From JAGMXM01 sp964458325 (GTDB taxonomy: Bacteria; Verrucomicrobiota; Verrucomicrobiia; Limisphaerales; UBA1319): a stretch of DNA of 25,936 nt. Under the pieces are notes generated by a model. That model saw nothing but the letters and a program-made list of their open reading frames with translations. It made no database searches and had not been told where the DNA came from. A program made the position numbers and the translations under genes. The DNA lies in contig CAYWIM010000070.1 of assembly GCA_964458325.1 (NCBI GenBank), positions 1-25,936 of the forward strand, written 5' to 3'. Shown piece by piece: positions 1 through 8,235 of this stretch (position 1 is its first letter; every line of letters begins with the position of its first letter).

Positions 1-562
1 CCAGGATCGGCTGATCCCGGCTTTGGGCAAGATCGAACACCGACACCTGCGCGAGCACCTCGGACGCGCCCGCTCCAAATCCGACCATCGCGCGCCGGAG
101 CCGGTTCCCCTCGTCGACCTGGAGGAACTCCCCGTCGACGACCAGCCCGTCGGCGGGCAACGGCATCCCCCGTGGCTGGCGTGTGGTGGGAATCTTCCGA
201 GCCGTCAGCTCCTCGGCGATGGTTTCCGACAGCAAGCGCGCCAGGCGGGCCGCCTTTTCCTGCGGCGGCTCCTCGGATCGCCGGGGCTGCAGGATCAGCT
301 GCGCCGGCCCCTGCAATCCGGGTAGCGGGCCCGGATCGCTCTTCACCTGAGCCGCATCGTAGGCAAAATCGTGCACGACCACAGGCCGAGCCTTGGGCGC
401 CACACCGGCCGGGCTGCCCGCAACCTGCGGTCCGCTGCCGCCCCCGGAGGATGCGGCCGCCGGCCGCCCAGTCGAGCTCGACTGGCAACCGGTCCCGATC
501 AGCATCGCGCCCAGCACGATCGCCGCCGTCCAAAGCTCCCACCGGCCAATCATGGTCTTCAT
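1..562 (-). CDS. DUF4410 domain-containing lipoprotein, 3' end outside the window
   Basis: The reading frame starts with ATG at 562 and stays open to the left edge, giving 187 codons. Residues 10-25 form a hydrophobic signal segment ending in LIGTGC, with Cys26 as the likely lipidated residue, so the protein should be a secreted lipoprotein. A low-complexity Gly/Ser/Pro linker follows. The rest fits DUF4410: a VVVHDFAYD strand, then VDGEFLQVDEGNRLRRAMVG and the GFGAGASEV turn, which is the most characteristic part of that family. DUF4410 proteins are envelope proteins of unknown function. The gene is divergent from rpmI and does not belong to that operon. No clear Shine-Dalgarno sequence precedes the ATG. 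Family recognition is from motif memory only. Confidence 0.8.
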   Translation of the reverse strand, partial: MKTMIGRWELWTAAIVLGAMLIGTGCQSSSTGRPAAASSGGGSGPQVAGSPAGVAPKARPVVVHDFAYDAAQVKSDPGPLPGLQGPAQLILQPRRSEEPPQEKAARLARLLSETIAEELTARKIPTTRQPRGMPLPADGLVVDGEFLQVDEGNRLRRAMVGFGAGASEVLAQVSVFDLAQSRDQPIL

Positions 563-865
563 AAAGCTTCAGGTAGCATTCTCGGAATGATGATCCCGCA
601 AACTCACCGCGTCAGCATGTCCCATAGAAAACAGGGGGTGACGCAGCACGCATCATGCTCCCGCTCGCCAAGAATGGAGTCTTCTTGTCGTTATGGGGTC
701 AAGCTGTCAATGTGAATGAATGCAATTTTCTGCAGCAAAGGACAACCGATGTCAAGCCAACAGCGGTGGATCCAAGCCGGCGGGCCGCGCCGGGCGTCGA
801 ATTACCGCTTGATTCCCAAAATCGATGTTCTATATTTGCCGTCTTTTAGAGAACGGGAATCTATT
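563..865. other. Divergent intergenic region between the DUF4410 gene and rpmI
   Basis: This stretch is less G+C-rich than its surroundings and holds no convincing gene. It contains the likely rpmI promoter at 809-836. A minus-strand TTGACA lies at 705-710, but no good -10 box stands at the right distance. An open frame from 750 runs into rpmI, but its product matches no infC sequence and rpmI has its own expected start, so I do not call it. Confidence 0.5.
809..836 (+). promoter_or_regulatory. Probable sigma-70-type promoter of rpmI-rplT
   Basis: TTGATT (809-814) and TATATT (831-836) are separated by 16 bases and end 29 bases before the rpmI ATG. Both hexamers are close to the sigma-70 consensus and lie in a locally AT-rich patch of a G+C-rich region. 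Not experimentally supported. Confidence 0.5.
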
Positions 866-1075
866 ATGCGACGACCGAGATCGATCAAGACCCGCAAGGC
901 CGTGACCAAGCGGTTCAAGCTGACGGCCCGAGGCAAAGTGATGCGTCCGCGAGCGGGCAAGCGCCACCTGCTGGCTTCCAAGAGCCCGAAGCAGCGTCGC
1001 GCGCTGGGGACCGCCAAAGTGGTGCACAAAACCGACGCGTATCGGATCACCCAGAACCTTCCTTTTGGCCAGTAA
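866..1075 (+). CDS. rpmI: 50S ribosomal protein L35
   Basis: A 69-residue basic protein of normal L35 length. It has the TRKAVTKRFKLTARGKVMR core and the RHLLASKSPKQRRALG segment of the family. The frame is open further upstream, but ATG 866 gives the expected N terminus (MRRPRSIKTRKA) and lies just after a plausible promoter. L35 is a small protein of the large ribosomal subunit. rplT begins 29 bases downstream, so the two are surely co-transcribed. In many bacteria infC precedes rpmI, but here the upstream neighbour is a divergent lipoprotein gene. Confidence 0.96.
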   Translation: MRRPRSIKTRKAVTKRFKLTARGKVMRPRAGKRHLLASKSPKQRRALGTAKVVHKTDAYRITQNLPFGQ

Positions 1076-1104
1076 TGGGCCGGCCCTGACGAATTGAACG
1101 AGTT

Positions 1105-1479
1105 ATGCGTGTTACCAATGCTCCAGCCTCGAGGAAGCGCCGCAAGCGGATGCTGCAAGCCGCCAAAGGCTTCCGCATGCGCCGCTCGAAGCTCTACCGA
1201 TATGCCTCCGACGCAGTCGATCACGGCCGGCAATATGCCTACCGGGATCGGCGGAACCGCAAGCGCACCTTCCGCGCCCTTTGGCAGGTGCGGATCAATG
1301 CCGCCGCCCGCGCGGCGGGCATGACCTACAGCCGGTTCATCGAGGGTCTCAAGTCGGCCCAGGTCGCCTTGGACCGGAAGATTTTGGCGGATCTGGCGGC
1401 GACGGATGCAGCCACGTTCGGCGAGTTGGTCAAGGTCGCCCAGGCGGCTCTTGATTCCAAGAAGGCAGCTCGGGCCTGA
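1105..1479 (+). CDS. rplT: 50S ribosomal protein L20
   Basis: 124 residues, slightly longer than the usual 115-120. It shows the classic L20 N terminus (MRVTNAPASRKRRKRMLQAA, KGFRMRRSKLYRYASDAVDH), then YRDRRNRKRTFRALWQVRINAA and the C-terminal MTYSRFIEGLKSAQVALDRK segment. L20 binds 23S rRNA early in large-subunit assembly. In E. coli it also represses its own operon at the mRNA level; no such leader is evident here. The protein ends in a short Ala/Lys-rich tail. pheS follows after an unusually long 381-base gap that contains repeats. Confidence 0.97.
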   Translation: MRVTNAPASRKRRKRMLQAAKGFRMRRSKLYRYASDAVDHGRQYAYRDRRNRKRTFRALWQVRINAAARAAGMTYSRFIEGLKSAQVALDRKILADLAATDAATFGELVKVAQAALDSKKAARA

Positions 1480-1508
1480 TCGCTGCTGCCTTGCATGACC
1501 CGTGCCGG

Positions 1509-1586
1509 GGCAGCCGCCGAGGCAACAAGGCGGGTATCGCTTGGGGCCGATGGTGCCTGCCTCCTCGCGTCGGCAGCTCCGGTTCA
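1509..1586. repeat. 78-bp palindrome-rich repeat, copy 1
   Basis: Nearly identical to 1641-1718, starting 132 bases upstream of it. Both begin GGCAGCCGCCGAGGCAAC and continue through GGCGGGTATCGCTTG and GGCCGATGGTG to CGGCAGCT. Differences are scattered single bases. The inner inverted pair is weaker here (AGGC/GCCT) than in copy 2. It lies between rplT and pheS and encodes nothing recognisable. Confidence 0.8.
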
Positions 1587-1640
1587 GGGGTTCAGGGCGC
1601 GAGCCTTGAATCGGGGAGTGCTCCCATGAACCTGTCCGCG

Positions 1641-1718
1641 GGCAGCCGCCGAGGCAACGAGGCGGGTATCGCTTGAGGCCGATGGTGTCCGCCTCCTCAC
1701 GCCGGCAGCTGCGGCTCA
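1641..1718. repeat. 78-bp palindrome-rich repeat, copy 2
   Basis: Second copy of the repeat at 1509-1586. It contains nested inverted pairs: GAGGCGG (1659-1665) with CCGCCTC (1689-1695), and AGCCGC (1644-1649) with GCGGCT (1711-1716). Transcribed as RNA it could fold into a long imperfect hairpin like REP-type elements. The two copies frame a 54-base spacer. Confidence 0.8.
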
Positions 1719-1779
1719 TGGTTTTCGTGAATCGTCCAGGAAGCAGGAGAGCTTTCCGCCGGCGATCCCATCGTGGGTG

Positions 1780-1804
1780 TCCACCGCGCCGGGAGGCGGG
1801 TGGA
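1780..1804 (+). promoter_or_regulatory. Strong hairpin in the pheS leader
   Basis: Bases 1780-1790 pair with 1795-1804 to give a 10-bp G+C-rich stem with one bulged G (1786) and a GGGA tetraloop of the stable GNRA type. It lies 56 bases before the pheS ATG. No T tract follows, so it is not a plain terminator. It could be an RNA element of the pheST leader or a chance structure in G+C-rich DNA. Confidence 0.35.
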
Positions 1805-1860
1805 TCGAGGATGGCCCCTGCGGGCGCCGGCTGTTTCCGTGGCGCCAGCCTGATAAATTT

Positions 1861-2871
1861 ATGCCAGCCCTGATCGATCAAATCGAACCGTTGAAACAAG
1901 CGGCGCTCGCCCAGCTCCAAGCGGCGGGAGACCTGGCCGCGCTGGATCAGGCCCGGAGCCAGTTCCTGGGCGCCCACGGGCAGTTTACGGCGCTGATGAA
2001 GCAGCTGGGGACCCTGCCGAAGGAGGAGAAGCCCGCAGCGGGCAAGCAAATCAACCAGGCCAAGGGCGAGCTCGAGGCGGCGCTGGCCGCCCGGCGCAGC
2101 GAGCTGGAGCTGGCGGCGGTTCTCCCGAAGGACCCCACCGATTTCACGCTGCCGGGTCGGCGGCGCGGGTTGGGCCGGAGCCACCCGCTGACGCAGGTGA
2201 TCGAGGATATCGTGCGCAGCTTCCGCAAGCTGGGGTTCGTGGTCGCCGACGGTCCCGAGATCGAGGATGATCACCACTGTTTCGATGCCCTCAACACGCC
2301 GGCTGATCATCCGGCGCGGGATACCCAGGACACGTTCTACCTCGATCATCCGAGCTCGCGGCTCCTCCTGCGCACGCATACGTCCTCGGTCCAGATCCGG
2401 GTCATGGAGAAGCAGGCGCCGCCGATTCGGATCATTGTGCCGGGCCGGGTGTATCGGCGGGACAACGCCGACGCGACCCACAACCCGACGTTCCAGCAGA
2501 TCGAGGGCCTGTATGTCGACCGGGGAGTCACCGTCGGGGATCTCAAGGGCACGGTCGAGTTCGTGTTTCGCGAGCTGCTGGGCGCCGACACCCAGATCCG
2601 GTTCCGGCCCCATTACTTCTCCTACACGGAGCCCAGCTTCGAGATCGACTTCGCCAATGCCACCGTCCGGAAGATGGGCAAGGCGTGGCTCGAGATCGCG
2701 GGCTGCGGGATGGTGCATCCCCAGGTGTTCGTCAATGTGGGTTACGACCCGGAACAATGGACGGGGTGGGCGTTCGGATTCGGCATCGAGCGGATCGCGA
2801 TGCTGCGCTACGGAGTCAACGACATCCGCCTCTTTTACGAGAATGACCAGCGGTTTCTCCGCCAGTTCTGA
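1861..2871 (+). CDS. pheS: Phenylalanine--tRNA ligase alpha subunit
   Basis: 336 residues, near the normal 330-350. With PheT it forms the alpha2-beta2 enzyme that charges tRNA-Phe. Residues 1-90 form the charged coiled-coil arm that contacts tRNA. The class II catalytic core follows: motif 1 around HPLTQVIEDIVRSFRKLGF, then DTFYL and RTHTSSVQIR, motif 2 at 195-217 (GRVYRRDNADATHNPTFQQ), and motif 3 near the end (GFGIERIAMLRYGVNDIR). ATG 1861 gives the usual N terminus (MPALIDQIEP); a longer open frame from 1777 looks noncoding. No good Shine-Dalgarno sequence precedes 1861, which is odd for a housekeeping gene. pheT starts 6 bases after the stop. Confidence 0.96.
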   Translation: MPALIDQIEPLKQAALAQLQAAGDLAALDQARSQFLGAHGQFTALMKQLGTLPKEEKPAAGKQINQAKGELEAALAARRSELELAAVLPKDPTDFTLPGRRRGLGRSHPLTQVIEDIVRSFRKLGFVVADGPEIEDDHHCFDALNTPADHPARDTQDTFYLDHPSSRLLLRTHTSSVQIRVMEKQAPPIRIIVPGRVYRRDNADATHNPTFQQIEGLYVDRGVTVGDLKGTVEFVFRELLGADTQIRFRPHYFSYTEPSFEIDFANATVRKMGKAWLEIAGCGMVHPQVFVNVGYDPEQWTGWAFGFGIERIAMLRYGVNDIRLFYENDQRFLRQF

Positions 2872-2877
2872 TTTTCC

Positions 2878-5358
2878 ATGAAGATCACCCTCAATTGGCT
2901 TCGGCGATACGTCGATTTCAGCGGAACGCCCGACGACCTGGCCGAACGTCTCACCATGCTGGGGCTCGAAGTCGAGGGCGTTCAGCGGACGGGCGCGGAG
3001 TTCGACGGCGTGGTGGTGGCCCAGGTCATCACCCGCGATCCGCACCCCAACGCCGACAAGCTCTCGGTCTGCCGCGTCAACGATGGCCAGGGCGAGCGCA
3101 TCATCGTCTGCGGCGCCCACAACTTCCAGGCGGGCGACAAGGTGCCGCTGGTCCTGCCCGGGCACGCCCTGCCCGCGCGCCCCGGCGAGCCCCCTTACAC
3201 GATCAAGGTCGGCAAGATCCGCGGGATCGAGTCCCACGGCATGATGTGCTCCCCGAGCGAGCTGGGCTTGTCCGAGGACGCGCAGGGCCTGCTGATCCTG
3301 CCGTCCACGGCGCGCGTCGGCCAGCCATTCGCGGAGTTCCTGGGCCGGACCGGCCAGGACGTTGTCTTTGACCTCGAAGTCACCCCGAACCGCCCCGATC
3401 TCAACAGCGTGATCGGCATCGCGCGCGAGATCAGCGCGGCCACGGGCCAGCCTCTGCGCCTGCCCGAGACGCCGCTGGCGGAGGACCCGGACTCTCGGGC
3501 TGCCGATGGCGTGGCTGTGCGGATCGAGGATCCGGATCTGTGCCCGCGCTACACGGCGCGCCTGATCCGCGGCGTAAAGGTCGGCCCGAGCCCGGACTGG
3601 CTCCGGCGCCTGCTCGAGCTGGTGGGGCTGCGAAGCATCAGCAACGTGGTCGATGTGACCAATTTCGTGATGCTCGAGACCGGCCAACCGCTGCACGCGT
3701 TCGACTATCGCCTGATCAGCCGGGCGGCTGGGGAGTCGGGGCAGGAGGGCTTGCCAACGATTGTCGTGCGCCGGGCGCGCCCGGGCGAGAAGATCGCCAC
3801 GCTCGACGGCCAGGAGCGCGGCCTGACGGCCGAGATGCTGCTGATCGCCGATGAGCAGCGCGCCATCGCCCTGGCCGGCGTCATGGGCGGCCTCAACAGC
3901 GAGATCAACGATCGCACCGTCGATGTGCTCCTGGAGAGCGCCTATTTCAAGCCCACGTCGATCCGGCGCACGTCCAAGCAGCTCGATCTGCGATCCGATG
4001 CCTCCTATCGGTACGAGCGCGGGGCGGATATCGGCATTTCGGATTGGGCCAGCCGCCGGGCCGCGCAGCTGATACTCGAAACAGCCGGGGGCCGGCTCGC
4101 CTCGGGCGTGGTGGATGCTTACCCCCGCCCGGCCACGCCGCGCCATGTCGCTGTGCGGTTTGCCCGGACCGACGCGCTGCTGGGCATCTCGATCCCCGCG
4201 GCCGAGCAAGTGGACCACCTGCGGCGGCTCGGCCTGGAGCCGGTGGCCACCGCAGGATCGGAGGCTGCGTCCGGCGCCACGGGAACCGTCCGCGTGCGAA
4301 TCCCGAGCTTCCGCGTCGATCTCAAGGAGGAAGTCGATCTGATCGAGGAGATCGGGCGGCTTCATGGGGTGGATCGGATTCCCGCCACGCCTCCGCGAGG
4401 GGCGCTGGGGGCGCATCCGCACGACGCGGTTCACGACGAGCTGACCGCGGCGCGGCGGCTGTTGTGCGGCCTGGGGCTGAGCGAGACCCAAGGCCAAACC
4501 CTGATCTCGGATGCCCTGGCCGCCCGGGTGCTGCCGCCCGAGGAGGCCAGCTCGATCGTGCGGCTGGGCAATCCGCTCAGCAGCGACATGAACGTCCTGC
4601 GCCCCAGCCTGACGGCGGGATTGCTCGACGCGCTGCGGCGCAACCTCAACCGCCAGGAGAGCGATCTGGCCCTGTTCGAGATCGGCCGCGTCTTCCGGCT
4701 CCGCGAGGCAGCTCCCGCCGAGGAGCGCCACCTGGGGCTGGCCCTGACCGGACGGCGCCACCCGCCGTTCTGGAGCGGGGCGGATCGGGGCCAGGCGCTC
4801 GATCTCTACGACCTGAAAGGGATCCTCGAGGAGTTTCTCGATGGGTTCGGGGTGCGCGGGTATTCGTATGCGCGGCGCACGGGAGCGCATCCGCTCTTCC
4901 TCGAGTCGGCTCAGATCGCCCAGGGCAAACAGGTCCTCGGCGAGATCGGGCAGCTGCTGCCGGCGGTCGCACGCCAGCTGGATCTCCGGGATGCCGTCCT
5001 GGTGGCCGAGCTGAGCATCGATTGTCTGCTGGCGCGGCGCAATGCATCGAGGCAGTTCCGCCCGCTGCCGGCCTTCCCGGCGGTGCGTCGCGACGTGGCG
5101 ATGGTGGCGCCCGAGTCCCTCACCCACGAAGCGGCTCTGGGGGCCATCCGGAAGGCGCGTCCGGCCCATCTCGAGGCGGTCGAGTTGTTCGATGTCTTCC
5201 GCGGGGGGCAGGTGCCCGCCGGGCACAAGAGCATGGCGTATGCCATGACGTATCGGCACCCGGAACGAACCCTGACGGATGCGGAGGTGAACGCGATCCA
5301 CGAGAAGCTCGTCGCCAGCCTCAAGCAGGACCTGCCCGTCCAGGTACGCGAGGGATAA
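2878..5358 (+). CDS. pheT: Phenylalanine--tRNA ligase beta subunit
   Basis: 826 residues, a normal length for bacterial PheT. The start MKITLNWLRRYVDF is typical. Domains in order: an OB-fold tRNA-binding domain (about 40-150, with VVVAQVITRDPHPNADKLSV and the GIESHGMMCSPSELGL turn); the B3/B4 editing domain (about 210-390, ending in the GVMGGLNSEI region), which in this family hydrolyses mischarged Tyr-tRNA-Phe; B5 (about 415-490); the catalytic-like core; and a C-terminal FDX-ACB anticodon-binding domain (about 735-826, from LPAFPAVRRDVAMV to YRHPERTLTDAEVN). It is the last gene of the cluster and converges on manC with a 12-base gap. No clear terminator lies in that gap. Confidence 0.97.
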   Translation: MKITLNWLRRYVDFSGTPDDLAERLTMLGLEVEGVQRTGAEFDGVVVAQVITRDPHPNADKLSVCRVNDGQGERIIVCGAHNFQAGDKVPLVLPGHALPARPGEPPYTIKVGKIRGIESHGMMCSPSELGLSEDAQGLLILPSTARVGQPFAEFLGRTGQDVVFDLEVTPNRPDLNSVIGIAREISAATGQPLRLPETPLAEDPDSRAADGVAVRIEDPDLCPRYTARLIRGVKVGPSPDWLRRLLELVGLRSISNVVDVTNFVMLETGQPLHAFDYRLISRAAGESGQEGLPTIVVRRARPGEKIATLDGQERGLTAEMLLIADEQRAIALAGVMGGLNSEINDRTVDVLLESAYFKPTSIRRTSKQLDLRSDASYRYERGADIGISDWASRRAAQLILETAGGRLASGVVDAYPRPATPRHVAVRFARTDALLGISIPAAEQVDHLRRLGLEPVATAGSEAASGATGTVRVRIPSFRVDLKEEVDLIEEIGRLHGVDRIPATPPRGALGAHPHDAVHDELTAARRLLCGLGLSETQGQTLISDALAARVLPPEEASSIVRLGNPLSSDMNVLRPSLTAGLLDALRRNLNRQESDLALFEIGRVFRLREAAPAEERHLGLALTGRRHPPFWSGADRGQALDLYDLKGILEEFLDGFGVRGYSYARRTGAHPLFLESAQIAQGKQVLGEIGQLLPAVARQLDLRDAVLVAELSIDCLLARRNASRQFRPLPAFPAVRRDVAMVAPESLTHEAALGAIRKARPAHLEAVELFDVFRGGQVPAGHKSMAYAMTYRHPERTLTDAEVNAIHEKLVASLKQDLPVQVREG

Positions 5359-5370
5359 TCGGGCCGGGCG

Positions 5371-6501
5371 CTAGAGCCATTTCCGGTAGCGAGGCGCCGA
5401 AGCCAGGCGGGCGACCAGCTCCTTGACCTTCTGGGCCTGGCTCTTGTGAGCCGCCAGAAGGGCGTCATCCGTCTGCACGATGATCGCATCCCGGAGCCCG
5501 ACCACGGCGATGGGCGTCCGGTTTCGCGTGCGGGCGTCGAAGATCAGATTGCGCTGGGCATCCACGTGCACGAAATCGCCGACGGCGCAATTGCCGGCCT
5601 CGTCGGCCTTGAGATGGCGGGCGAGGGCGGTCCAGGAGCCGAGATCGTCCCATTCGAACGCGCCTTCGGCCACCACCACATTGTGCGCCTTCTCCATGAG
5701 GGCGAAATCGACCGAGATCTTGGGCAGGCCGGGATAATCTCGAGCCAGGCAGCGCTTGAGCTGGTTGGGTTTGGCGGCGGCGGCCATCCAGGCCTGAGCG
5801 GCCTGGGCGAGCTGGGGCTGGTGCTGGAGCAGACTCTCGGCAATGGTCACGAAGGACCAGACAAACATCCCGGCGTTCCATCGGTAGGCGCCGCTCTGCA
5901 CAAATTCGACAGCCTTTTCGTGATGGGGTTTCTCGACGAACTGGCGCGCCTTGTAAAAGGGCGTGCGATAGGCGGATGCGCCCCGGGGCGGAGGGAGCGG
6001 ATCGCCGATGTGGATATAGCCATAGCCGGTGTGCGGCTCGGTCGGCGTGATGCCGATGGTGACCATGACCTGGCCGCGCCCTGCGAGGTCCAAGGCGTCT
6101 GCCAGCACCTGGCGGAACTTCCGATCGTCCGGGATCACATGGTCGGCAGGCAGCACCGCCATGGCCGCCGCAGTCGAGCGGGCTCCGACGATGGCGGCGC
6201 CCAGGGCGACCGCGGCGCAGGTGTCGCGCCCGCAGGGCTCGATCACCAGATTCGCGGCGGGCAGCCGGGGCAGCTGCTTGCGCACCAGCGGCGCCTGGAC
6301 GGCATTGGTGATCACCAGGAGGTTCGACCATGGCACCAGCGGCAGCACCCGCTCGACCGCCTGCTGGAGCAGGGAGTGCTTGCCCACCAGCGAAAGCAGC
6401 TGCTTGGGCATGCGCTCGCGGCTGACCGGCCAGAAGCGCTCGCCGCGCCCGCCCGCCATGATGATCGCGTATCGGTCCCCGGGAATTCGCTTTGGAGCCA
6501 T
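5371..6501 (-). CDS. manC: Mannose-1-phosphate guanylyltransferase
   Basis: 376 residues. It makes GDP-mannose from mannose 1-phosphate and GTP in the cytoplasm, feeding mannosylated or fucosylated glycans. The nucleotidyltransferase signature YAIIMAGGRGERFWPVSRER with PKQ lies at residues 8-31, followed by PCGRDTCAAVALGA, LPADHVIPD, GITPTEPHTGYGYI, FVEKP and WNAGMFVW, and a C-terminal left-handed beta-helix region. The length matches the single-function type without a phosphomannose isomerase domain. I chose ATG 6501, which has AGGA seven bases upstream and gives the usual short N terminus, over an upstream GTG at 6546 that lacks a ribosome site. It is downstream of the antiporter on the same strand. 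A GDP-sugar pyrophosphorylase of other sugar specificity is less likely. Confidence 0.9.
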   Translation of the reverse strand: MAPKRIPGDRYAIIMAGGRGERFWPVSRERMPKQLLSLVGKHSLLQQAVERVLPLVPWSNLLVITNAVQAPLVRKQLPRLPAANLVIEPCGRDTCAAVALGAAIVGARSTAAAMAVLPADHVIPDDRKFRQVLADALDLAGRGQVMVTIGITPTEPHTGYGYIHIGDPLPPPRGASAYRTPFYKARQFVEKPHHEKAVEFVQSGAYRWNAGMFVWSFVTIAESLLQHQPQLAQAAQAWMAAAAKPNQLKRCLARDYPGLPKISVDFALMEKAHNVVVAEGAFEWDDLGSWTALARHLKADEAGNCAVGDFVHVDAQRNLIFDARTRNRTPIAVVGLRDAIIVQTDDALLAAHKSQAQKVKELVARLASAPRYRKWL

Positions 6502-6524
6502 GGCATAATCCTGTGTTTGGAGGA

Positions 6525-6553
6525 AATCTGGAATCGGTCTGGCCACCGATCAA
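6525..6553 (-). promoter_or_regulatory. Possible promoter of manC
   Basis: On the minus strand TTGATC (6553-6548) and CAGATT (6530-6525) are 17 bases apart, ending 23 bases before the chosen manC start. The -10 match is weak. It would make manC at least partly independent of the antiporter gene. Confidence 0.25.
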
Positions 6554-6596
6554 GGAAAATCTCAGGGCGACGTGCGGGCGAGCCGCCACGGCCGTG

Positions 6597-8141
6597 TCAT
6601 AGGGCGCGCAGCAGCATGTAAGAGGCCCCCATGATCAGAGTGGCCGGCAGCGCTCCGAGGAACAGCCTGGCGGGCGCGATGTCATTTTCGAAATGATCTC
6701 TCAGGATCGATTGCCCCGCTGGATTGGGGGCGTTGGCGATGACGGTCAGGCCGCCACCGGTCACGGCGCCGGCGACCACGGCGTATTTGAGCTCGGGCGA
6801 GAAGTCCGGCACCAGGGAGGAGAGGTAGGTAATGGCGGCGTTGTCGTTAAACGATGTCAGGATCGTCGAGCCAATCATCAGAGGCCACTCGGTCAGGCTG
6901 CTCAAGACCGGGGCGATCCACCAGGCCTGACAGCCGCCATGAATCACCAGCCCAGCCAGAAAAAAGCCCACCATCAACGGGCTGCGGATGAGCGTTTGCT
7001 CCTGGTAGTGCGAGGTGGCCTCGGTGAGCGCCAGGTAGAACAAAAATCCTCCCACGAACATGACCGGATGATGCGAGTTCACCACCGTCCAAAGCAGGAA
7101 CACCAGGTGAATCACGATGAGCCAGGGAGGCATCGGGGTTTCGTCAGCGATGCGGCCGTTCATACGCAGAAGCGTGCCGCCGATGCCGCCCTGGAGAGAG
7201 TCGAGGCGCCCCAGCTCATGTCGAAACCAGAAGTAGTACAGGACCGTGCTGGTGAGGATGCCCAGGACAGTCTTCCATCCGAAATGGGCCAGCATGAAGG
7301 CGGTATCCCATTGCCAGCGGGTGGCCACCATCAGAACCGGCGGCGCCGCGAAATGGCTCAGGGTGCCTCCGACGGAAACGTTAACAAACAGCAATCCCAG
7401 CGTGCCGTATTTGAGGGCGGGGCTGGGATTGAGCCTGTAGAACTGCCGGGTGAGGAGCATGGCGGAGATGGTCATGGCCCCCGGCTCCGTGATCAGCGAT
7501 CCGAGGATCGGCCCGAGGGTCAGGATCGAGAACCACCAGGCGGACGGACGGGATCCGCCGACGGCCGCCAGCCGGGCCAGGCCCGTCTCGGCCAGCTGCA
7601 GGATCGGTCTCGAGGAGGCAATCGCCATGATGATCACCACGAACATCGGCTCCGTGTAGCGCACCGTGTGCGCCACGTAATGGACCATGGTGTCATACCC
7701 TCTCGAGTAGATGATCGCCGCCATCAGCGGCAATGACCAGATCCCAAAGACCGCCTCGACCTCGCCCAGAAAATTAAACAGAGTCGCCTTGAATCGGAGC
7801 TTGTCCCGCTCGCGCCCGTAAGGATCGACCCCCTGTTCGAGCAGCTCCTTTTCCCGGGCCGCCAGGTGCTGGGCATGCCGATGGAATCGCGGCGCCACGA
7901 ACGTGTGCACCACCGCGCAGAGAAAGATCAGGGTCGCCGCCAGGTTGAACGGGTCTCGATGAATTCGATGGCGGATGATCTGCCCGATAGATTCGAGGGC
8001 CTGGTCCTGATAAGACTCGAGGGCCATCGGGAAGGCGGCGCTGCTCGAGGCGGCGGTGGCGCCGGCGTCTTCCGCCCCCCAGAGGGCTCCGCCGAATCCG
8101 ATCCCCAAGCATAGCCATAGTCCCAATCCCAATCTCGTCAC
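6597..8141 (-). CDS. Putative Na+/H+ antiporter (PF07399 type)
   Basis: 514 residues and strongly hydrophobic. A signal-like N terminus (to about residue 22) is followed by a short extracytoplasmic stretch, then about ten to twelve membrane spans. Segments fitting PF07399 include ATLIFLCAVVHTFVAPRF, FNFLGEVEAVFGIW, ILGSLITEPGAMTISAMLL, FVNVSVGGTLSHFAAPPVL and ILTSFNDNAAITYLSSLVP; the acidic and polar residues in these helices are candidate ion-binding positions. The family is found in Chlamydiae, Verrucomicrobia and some proteobacteria and is thought to exchange Na+ for H+; I do not know of direct assays. The start is GTG 8141, with AAAGGGG upstream. The neighbours say little about its role. 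Confidence 0.8.
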   Translation of the reverse strand: MTRLGLGLWLCLGIGFGGALWGAEDAGATAASSSAAFPMALESYQDQALESIGQIIRHRIHRDPFNLAATLIFLCAVVHTFVAPRFHRHAQHLAAREKELLEQGVDPYGRERDKLRFKATLFNFLGEVEAVFGIWSLPLMAAIIYSRGYDTMVHYVAHTVRYTEPMFVVIIMAIASSRPILQLAETGLARLAAVGGSRPSAWWFSILTLGPILGSLITEPGAMTISAMLLTRQFYRLNPSPALKYGTLGLLFVNVSVGGTLSHFAAPPVLMVATRWQWDTAFMLAHFGWKTVLGILTSTVLYYFWFRHELGRLDSLQGGIGGTLLRMNGRIADETPMPPWLIVIHLVFLLWTVVNSHHPVMFVGGFLFYLALTEATSHYQEQTLIRSPLMVGFFLAGLVIHGGCQAWWIAPVLSSLTEWPLMIGSTILTSFNDNAAITYLSSLVPDFSPELKYAVVAGAVTGGGLTVIANAPNPAGQSILRDHFENDIAPARLFLGALPATLIMGASYMLLRAL

Positions 8142-8235
8142 GGGACCCCTTTATTCCGCATCGGGCGTCCAGGTGAAAGGCTTTTTTCGGGGCCGCGCGC
8201 AGGGCAAGCTCGGATATTTCACACTTGGAGCGTCC

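Noticed and set aside
750..865. Start of an infC gene or leader peptide in frame with rpmI
   Set aside because: The product does not match the IF3 N terminus, and rpmI has its own normal start.
1768..1790. Resemblance of the pheS leader (GGGTGTCCACCGCG) to the T-box conserved sequence AGGGTGGNACCGCG
   Set aside because: The match needs gaps at the functional UGGN bulge, no specifier stem or terminator is visible, and T-boxes are not typical of this group.
802..5301. A 1499-codon open frame antisense to rpmI, rplT, pheS and pheT
   Set aside because: It is an artefact of strong G+C third-position bias. Its product is Arg/Gln/Asp-rich, reads through the intergenic repeats, and overlaps four certain genes.
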